9,437 nt of DNA, from contig JABIQF010000089.1 of NCBI GenBank assembly GCA_018668095.1, forward strand, positions 1 to 9,437, in the 5' to 3' direction. The number at the start of each line of letters is the position of its first letter. Position 1 is the first letter of the stretch. Source of the DNA: Cellvibrionales bacterium. Lineage in GTDB: Bacteria; Pseudomonadota; Gammaproteobacteria; Pseudomonadales; UBA7434. Of the stretch, positions 6,512-9,437 are shown one piece after another. The notes under the pieces are model-generated. The model was given only the letters and a program-made list of their open reading frames with translations, searched no databases and had not been told where the DNA came from. The position numbers were made by a program, and so were the translations under genes.

Positions 6512-7494
6512 ATGGCGCTGCCTTTTACGTCTAATTTACGGCTGCTAATATTAATATTAGCAGCCGTGGCTTTGCTGTGGTATTGGCTGCGCAGCACAGT
6601 TAGTGCGTTATCGTGAGTGCTAATGGCGATAGTGGGAATACCATGAGCTGCCAGTTGCTGCGTGAGATGCGTGACCCTTGCTGTAAATCGTTGCTTAAAG
6701 GCCTCCACTAATTGCTGATTGTCAGTGTTAAACCATTGCCGTTTTACACCATCAGTAAACTGACAGCCGCCCTGTGCGGGCAATTGTTTTTCCATTGGGT
6801 CACTAATAAAAATAGCGTTAACATCACAGTGTTTTTTAAGCAGGTGAAGTTGCTTAATACCGTCCTCATTTAGGCCGATAAAATCACTAATAATAAATAA
6901 AGCGCTACCGGGTTTAGCTATGCGCCGCAGCTCTTTGATCACTTCATTGATGCTAGCCATATCGTTATTCGAAGTGTCGATATTTTGATGCTGGAGCTGT
7001 TCGTCAGTATTGTATTTATGAATAGCGCTGAGTAATTGCAGTACCGATGATTTACTGCGAGCTGGACGAATTTCTTGATGTTGCTGCCCATTAAATACCA
7101 ATCCGCCGACACGATCATTTTGTCCTAATGCGGCCCAGCAAAGAAGGCTGGCAACTTCTGCGGCTTGTACCGATTTAAAGCAGCATTGTGTGCCAAATAT
7201 CATACTGGGTCTTTGATCAGTCACCACGAGTACAGGGCGCTCACGTTCTTCTTGGTAGAGTTTGGTATGTGCTTCGCCGGTTCTAGCTGTAACGCGCCAG
7301 TCTATAGAGCGAATATCATCACCCGGTTGGTAGTGACGAATTTCTTCGAAGTCTATGCCTCGGCCGCGAAAGCTTGTTTTTACATTACCAGCTAATTGAC
7401 TTTGTGCTTTATGGCGCGCAAACAGATTTAATTCACCTGCGCGATAACGCAGGTCAATAAGCTGTTTGAGATTGGTTTTAGCGCCGCTAGCCAT
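6508..7494 (-). CDS. DUF58 protein with degenerate VWA-like fold, MoxR partner
   Basis: The 328-residue protein has no membrane segment and should be cytoplasmic. It carries the DUF58 signature (about 44-84): GRGIDFEEIRHYQPGDD, then IDWRVTART and KLYQEERERP. The C-terminal two thirds resemble a VWA fold whose first metal-binding motif is degenerate (VVTDQRPSM, Asp93 and Ser97) and whose later loop reads IISDFIG (about 201-207), as is usual for this group. The gene is 47 nt downstream of moxR, the only real gap in the operon, and lacks a strong Shine-Dalgarno sequence (TAATTAACTC precedes the ATG). DUF58 genes are almost constant neighbours of moxR, and the pair is thought to act together as an ATPase and its substrate adaptor; direct proof for this protein is lacking. 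Confidence 0.92.
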   Translation of the reverse strand: MASGAKTNLKQLIDLRYRAGELNLFARHKAQSQLAGNVKTSFRGRGIDFEEIRHYQPGDDIRSIDWRVTARTGEAHTKLYQEERERPVLVVTDQRPSMIFGTQCCFKSVQAAEVASLLCWAALGQNDRVGGLVFNGQQHQEIRPARSKSSVLQLLSAIHKYNTDEQLQHQNIDTSNNDMASINEVIKELRRIAKPGSALFIISDFIGLNEDGIKQLHLLKKHCDVNAIFISDPMEKQLPAQGGCQFTDGVKRQWFNTDNQQLVEAFKQRFTARVTHLTQQLAAHGIPTIAISTHDNALTVLRSQYHSKATAANINISSRKLDVKGSAI

Positions 7495-7532
7495 GAGTTA
7501 ATTATCGCATCATAGATTGTTTGAAAGGGTTT

Positions 7533-7550
7533 AAAATAAGCCTTAGCTTA
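7533..7550 (-). terminator. Small hairpin with U4 at the moxR / DUF58 gene boundary (possible attenuator)
   Basis: On the minus strand TAAGC-TAAG-GCTTA forms a perfect 5-bp stem with a 4-base loop, followed by TTTT. It overlaps the moxR stop codon (7543-7545). The short stem and short U run suggest at most partial termination or an mRNA processing point. Confidence 0.3.
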
Positions 7551-8571
7551 CCGGTACTTTCGCTATTAATGTGCTAATAACTTGGTCAGCACTAATGCCA
7601 TTGGCTTCAGCTTCAAAACTAACAATAATTCTATGGCGCAGTACATCGTGAGCAACCGCTTGTACGTCATCGGGTGTCACAAATTCTGATCCACGTAGCC
7701 AAGCGTTGGCGCGCGCACAGCGATCAAGTGCCAGTGTTGCTCTTGGGCTTGCGCCGTAGTCGAGTAAGTTTGAAAGCGATGCATCGTATTGCTCGGGTGA
7801 GCGTGTCGCGATAACTAGTTGCACAATATATTCTTCAACGGCTTCAGACATGAAGAGTCCGAGAGCGGCTTGTCGTGCTTCAAAAATACTTTCATTATCA
7901 ATAAGCGTTTTTGATGGGTTTTTATCAGTGTTTTCAGTATCGTCACTATTTTCAGTGTCGTCACTATTGGCCGTGTCGGCAGCATTGAGTGCCATCATTT
8001 CATTTCTGACCAGTTTTAAAATGGCGCGTTCAGCTTCGGCATTTGGATAGTCGACAACAACGTGCAGTAAGAATCGATCAAGCTGCGCTTCTGGCAGAGG
8101 ATAGGTGCCTTCTTGCTCTATAGGGTTTTGTGTTGCCATGACTAAAAATAGCGGTGGCAGCGTGTAGGTGGTTTTGCCTACACTCACTTGGCGCTCAGCC
8201 ATGGCTTCGAGTAATGCGGCTTGAACCTTAGCCGGTGCGCGATTAATTTCATCGGCCAATACTAAGTTATGAAAAATAGGGCCTGGCTGAAACTCAAACT
8301 CGCCCGTTTGTGGCCTATAGATATCGGTGCCAGTAACATCGCCAGGTAATAAATCGGGGGTAAATTGAATACGTTGAAAGCTGCCATGAATTTCATCGGC
8401 AAGGCTTCGTATGGCACGCGTTTTTGCTAATCCTGGAGCGCCTTCTACGAGTAGGTGTCCATCGGCTAAGAGCGCCATAATTAAGCGATCAACCAATTTA
8501 GGCTGGCCTAAAATACTGGCCGATAATTGCGTGCGCAGTTGTTGAATAGGGTGAATTGTCTCTGCTGTCAT
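7543..8571 (-). CDS. moxR: MoxR-family AAA+ ATPase
   Basis: The 342-residue protein has the full AAA_3/MoxR set of motifs: Walker A GAPGLAKT (44-51), the MoxR phrase QFTPDLLPGDVTG (69-81), Walker B LVLADEIN followed by RAPAKVQAALLEAM (103-124), sensor 1 region MATQNPIEQEGTYPLP (145-160), and sensor 2 GASPRATLAL with Arg277, then the C-terminal lid. MoxR ATPases are chaperone-like and act with VWA proteins, usually to insert cofactors or mature complexes. An unusual acidic, repetitive insert (about 197-219, SDDTEN repeats) lies between the ATPase core and the lid. It is the first gene of the operon; only a weak Shine-Dalgarno match (AAGA) precedes the ATG. The start is supported by the normal family N-terminus (short helix, then ILGQPKLVDRLIMALL). 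Confidence 0.95.
   Translation of the reverse strand: MTAETIHPIQQLRTQLSASILGQPKLVDRLIMALLADGHLLVEGAPGLAKTRAIRSLADEIHGSFQRIQFTPDLLPGDVTGTDIYRPQTGEFEFQPGPIFHNLVLADEINRAPAKVQAALLEAMAERQVSVGKTTYTLPPLFLVMATQNPIEQEGTYPLPEAQLDRFLLHVVVDYPNAEAERAILKLVRNEMMALNAADTANSDDTENSDDTENTDKNPSKTLIDNESIFEARQAALGLFMSEAVEEYIVQLVIATRSPEQYDASLSNLLDYGASPRATLALDRCARANAWLRGSEFVTPDDVQAVAHDVLRHRIIVSFEAEANGISADQVISTLIAKVPVS
7931..7984 (-). repeat. 18-bp tandem repeat in moxR encoding an acidic insert
   Basis: On the + strand ttttcagtatcgtcacta (7931-7948) is followed by a copy with one difference (7949-7966) and a more diverged third unit (7967-7984). It is in frame and encodes (A/S)-(N/D)-S/D-D-T-E-N type repeats at about residues 197-214 of MoxR. 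Confidence 0.85.
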
Positions 8572-8757
8572 AGTGTCTTGTGCTTACCGTTTGTAGTTGT
8601 ATATTCTGTGTGTATGACTGTTGGTTTCTACTGCTAAATACTTTTTAGTCTTTTTTATACTTTTAGGCGCTGGCGGGCGTTTACCCACTAAACATTATTA
8701 TCATTATCGTTTAAAATTTGGCGGTAGATTTTGCAGGGGATATTGTATAGATCCTCT

Positions 8758-8791
8758 GTGTTTTTGCAAAAAAAATGTGTAAAAAAAACAC
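8758..8791. repeat. AT-rich inverted repeat with two A8 tracts
   Basis: GTGTTTTT (8758-8765) is an inverted match to AAAAACAC (8784-8791), with an 18-base interior that includes an A8 tract. It lies about 70-100 bases upstream of the DUF2835 start. It could be curved DNA, a protein-binding site or chance in AT-rich sequence; the long loop makes a terminator unlikely. Confidence 0.35.
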
Positions 8792-8847
8792 CAGAAATTA
8801 AGACCACCTTAGCGTTGAAAGTTCCCGATTTATATTAATGACCTGCT

Positions 8848-8853
8848 AGGAGG
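8848..8853 (+). promoter_or_regulatory. Strong Shine-Dalgarno site for the DUF2835 gene
   Basis: AGGAGG lies 8 bases before the ATG at 8862-8864. It is the strongest ribosome-binding site in the window and fixes the start of the small gene. Confidence 0.85.
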
Positions 8854-8861
8854 TTCATTAG

Positions 8862-9104
8862 ATGGCATCAACACCGGCAGCGTCAAATCGTAGCATTATT
8901 ATCCGTTTAAATATTGCGAGTGAGGAGTTGTTGAAACTCTATCGTGGCAGTGCTCGCGAGGTGGTGGCTACGTCGCTTGATGGGCAGAAAATCCGTTTTC
9001 CTGCCGAGGCGCTTAAGCCGTACGTTACTCATAATGGCGTGCAAGGGCAGTTTACTTTGTTAGTCGATGCCAATAATAAGCTGATTGACCTTCGTCGATA
9101 CTAA
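8862..9104 (+). CDS. DUF2835 family small protein
   Basis: The 80-residue protein matches the DUF2835 family, a small protein group of gammaproteobacteria with no established function. Family-like features are the beta strand start IIIRLNIASEELLKLYRG (about 12-29), the middle REVVATSLDGQKIRFPAEALKPY (about 32-54; split here by RFPAEAL as the clearest mark), then THNGVQGQF and the closing DANNKLIDLRRY. It is predicted to be cytoplasmic, with no signal peptide, no membrane helix and no cysteine. The start is fixed by a strong Shine-Dalgarno sequence. It is a single-gene unit, divergent from moxR and followed on the same strand by ffs, which has its own promoter. No catalytic or ligand-binding residues can be named. 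Confidence 0.88.
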   Translation: MASTPAASNRSIIIRLNIASEELLKLYRGSAREVVATSLDGQKIRFPAEALKPYVTHNGVQGQFTLLVDANNKLIDLRRY

Positions 9105-9207
9105 TTTCTAGTCACTGTTCTTTATCAGAATTCACTATTAGCGTTCAGAATGCCTACTTGCTTGTGTCGCTATTCAGTAAAATCTTATCTGTCTGTCCTT
9201 TCTCCAC

Positions 9208-9236
9208 TTGCAAGCGCTGAAGACATTCGCCATAAT
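9208..9236 (+). promoter_or_regulatory. Sigma70-type promoter of ffs
   Basis: TTGCAA (9208-9213) and CATAAT (9231-9236) are separated by exactly 17 bases. The bases after the -10 are GC-rich (CCGCGCCC), a discriminator often seen in stable-RNA promoters under stringent control. A start near 9243-9245 would give a leader of about 25 nt before the mature RNA, similar to the RNase P-processed leader of E. coli 4.5S RNA. Confidence 0.75.
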
Positions 9237-9269
9237 CCGCGCCCTGCGTCAATGTGAGCAGAACGTTAT

Positions 9270-9385
9270 GGTGGCCTCAATGGGTCCCCTCGCAACGATA
9301 GATGGTAAATTCCGCCAGGCCTGGAAGGGAGCAACGGTAGCTATCGACTCGTGTGCCGGGGTGTGGCTGGTTGGGGTTCACCACC
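9270..9385 (+). ncRNA. ffs: Signal recognition particle RNA (4.5S type, small bacterial SRP RNA)
   Basis: This 116-nt RNA binds Ffh to form the bacterial signal recognition particle, which targets nascent inner-membrane proteins to FtsY and the translocon. The ends pair (GGTGG 9270-9274 with CCACC 9381-9385, then CCTCAA with TTGGGG after a small internal loop). The Ffh-binding domain IV is recognisable around 9319-9341 (GCCAGGCCTGGAAGGGAGCA), with a GGAA tetraloop between CCT and GGG and the conserved symmetric-loop bases. Other E. coli-like marks are TCCCCTCGCAACG near 9285 and GTGTGCCGGGGTGTGGCTGG near 9352. The length is close to that of E. coli 4.5S RNA (114 nt). It has its own promoter; ends are placed by pairing and may be off by a base or two. 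Confidence 0.94.
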
Positions 9386-9400
9386 AATTTCCTCTTTTTG
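9376..9400 (+). terminator. Probable transcription end after ffs
   Basis: The 3' arm of the closing ffs stem is followed by aatttcctctttttg, with a T5 run at 9395-9399. The RNA's own long hairpin plus this U-rich stretch may end transcription; the T run is about 10 bases from the stem, so the fit is imperfect. Confidence 0.3.
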
Positions 9401-9413
9401 TTACTCTCTTTAC

Positions 9414-9437
9414 TCTTCTCTTTGCTCTTCTCTTTGC
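9414..9437 (+). repeat. Perfect 12-bp tandem repeat in a pyrimidine-rich tract
   Basis: The unit tcttctctttgc is present at 9414-9425 and 9426-9437 without mismatch, preceded by degenerate similar sequence (tactctctt). The array reaches the window edge and may continue. The strand is almost entirely pyrimidine from 9390 on. Confidence 0.85.

Larger units (their letters stand above)
8572..8861. promoter_or_regulatory. Divergent intergenic region between moxR and the DUF2835 gene
   Basis: These 290 bases separate two divergently transcribed genes and must hold promoters for both. No confident -35/-10 pair was found. Toward DUF2835 the best -10-like box is TATATT at 8831-8836 with a poor -35; toward moxR a TATAAA-like box appears in the minus-strand sequence near 8650-8660 without a good -35. 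The region is AT-rich with A8 tracts at 8768-8775 and 8781-8788, which may bend DNA or act as an upstream activating element. Confidence 0.45.

Noticed and set aside
2796..8588. The heptamer GGTAAGC (minus strand) occurs near several gene boundaries (2802-2808, 2850-2856, 7546-7552, 8582-8588), suggesting a shared regulatory motif.
   Set aside because: It also occurs inside batD (around 1779-1785) and on the opposite strand inside coding sequence near 878 and 3947, so the boundary association is probably chance plus the local batD repeat.
1..9437. CRISPR array, tRNA gene, rRNA gene or insertion sequence.
   Set aside because: No regularly spaced repeats with unique spacers, no tRNA cloverleaf or rRNA signature, and no transposase motif or terminal inverted repeats were seen; the repeats present are short and inside genes or next to ffs.

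Overview
The window looks like chromosomal DNA from a gammaproteobacterium, probably a marine or aquatic one of moderate GC. This rests on the small DUF2835 protein, the ATL-type alkyltransferase-like protein with a PWHR motif, the gammaproteobacterial layout of the MoxR/Bat operon (MoxR, DUF58, DUF4381, VWA, VWA-TPR, BatD) and a 4.5S-type SRP RNA. Genus cannot be assigned from sequence reading alone.

Bases 1-711 are visibly AT-richer and hold only fragments and small unknown ORFs on the + strand: the tail of a gene cut by the window edge, an open frame without a normal start codon, and a 53-residue cysteine-containing protein coupled to it by an ATGA overlap. A 19-bp degenerate repeat occurs at the two ends of this stretch. 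It reads as a small decayed accessory patch.

Bases 712-8571 are one long minus-strand operon, read from high to low coordinates: moxR (AAA+ ATPase), a DUF58 protein, a DUF4381 membrane protein, batA (VWA), a batB-batC fusion (VWA plus TPR), batD, and finally an alkyltransferase-like DNA-damage sensor (atl). From the DUF58 gene onward every junction overlaps by 4-8 nt, so translation is probably coupled. The single gap (47 nt, between moxR and the DUF58 gene) contains a small hairpin followed by four U. The likely arrangement, from family knowledge, is a cytoplasmic MoxR ATPase and DUF58 partner working with a membrane-anchored assembly whose VWA, TPR and BatD domains face the periplasm. Such systems are linked to envelope stress tolerance and metal-dependent chaperoning, but the client protein is not evident here. 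Several members carry in-frame repeat expansions (MoxR acidic insert, BatB/C Asn-Ile-Asp repeats and Ser/Glu linker, BatD N-terminus).

Bases 8572-8861 form a divergent, AT-rich intergenic region with two A8 tracts. On the + strand it leads to a DUF2835 gene with a strong Shine-Dalgarno sequence (8862-9104), then to a well-formed sigma70 promoter and ffs, the SRP RNA gene (about 9270-9385). The window ends in a pyrimidine-rich tract with a perfect 12-bp tandem repeat.

I see no wholly new system. The main second-look items are the threonine-substituted MIDAS in BatB, the repeat expansions, the duplicated BatD start region, the operon-terminal atl gene and the decayed + strand patch at the left edge.
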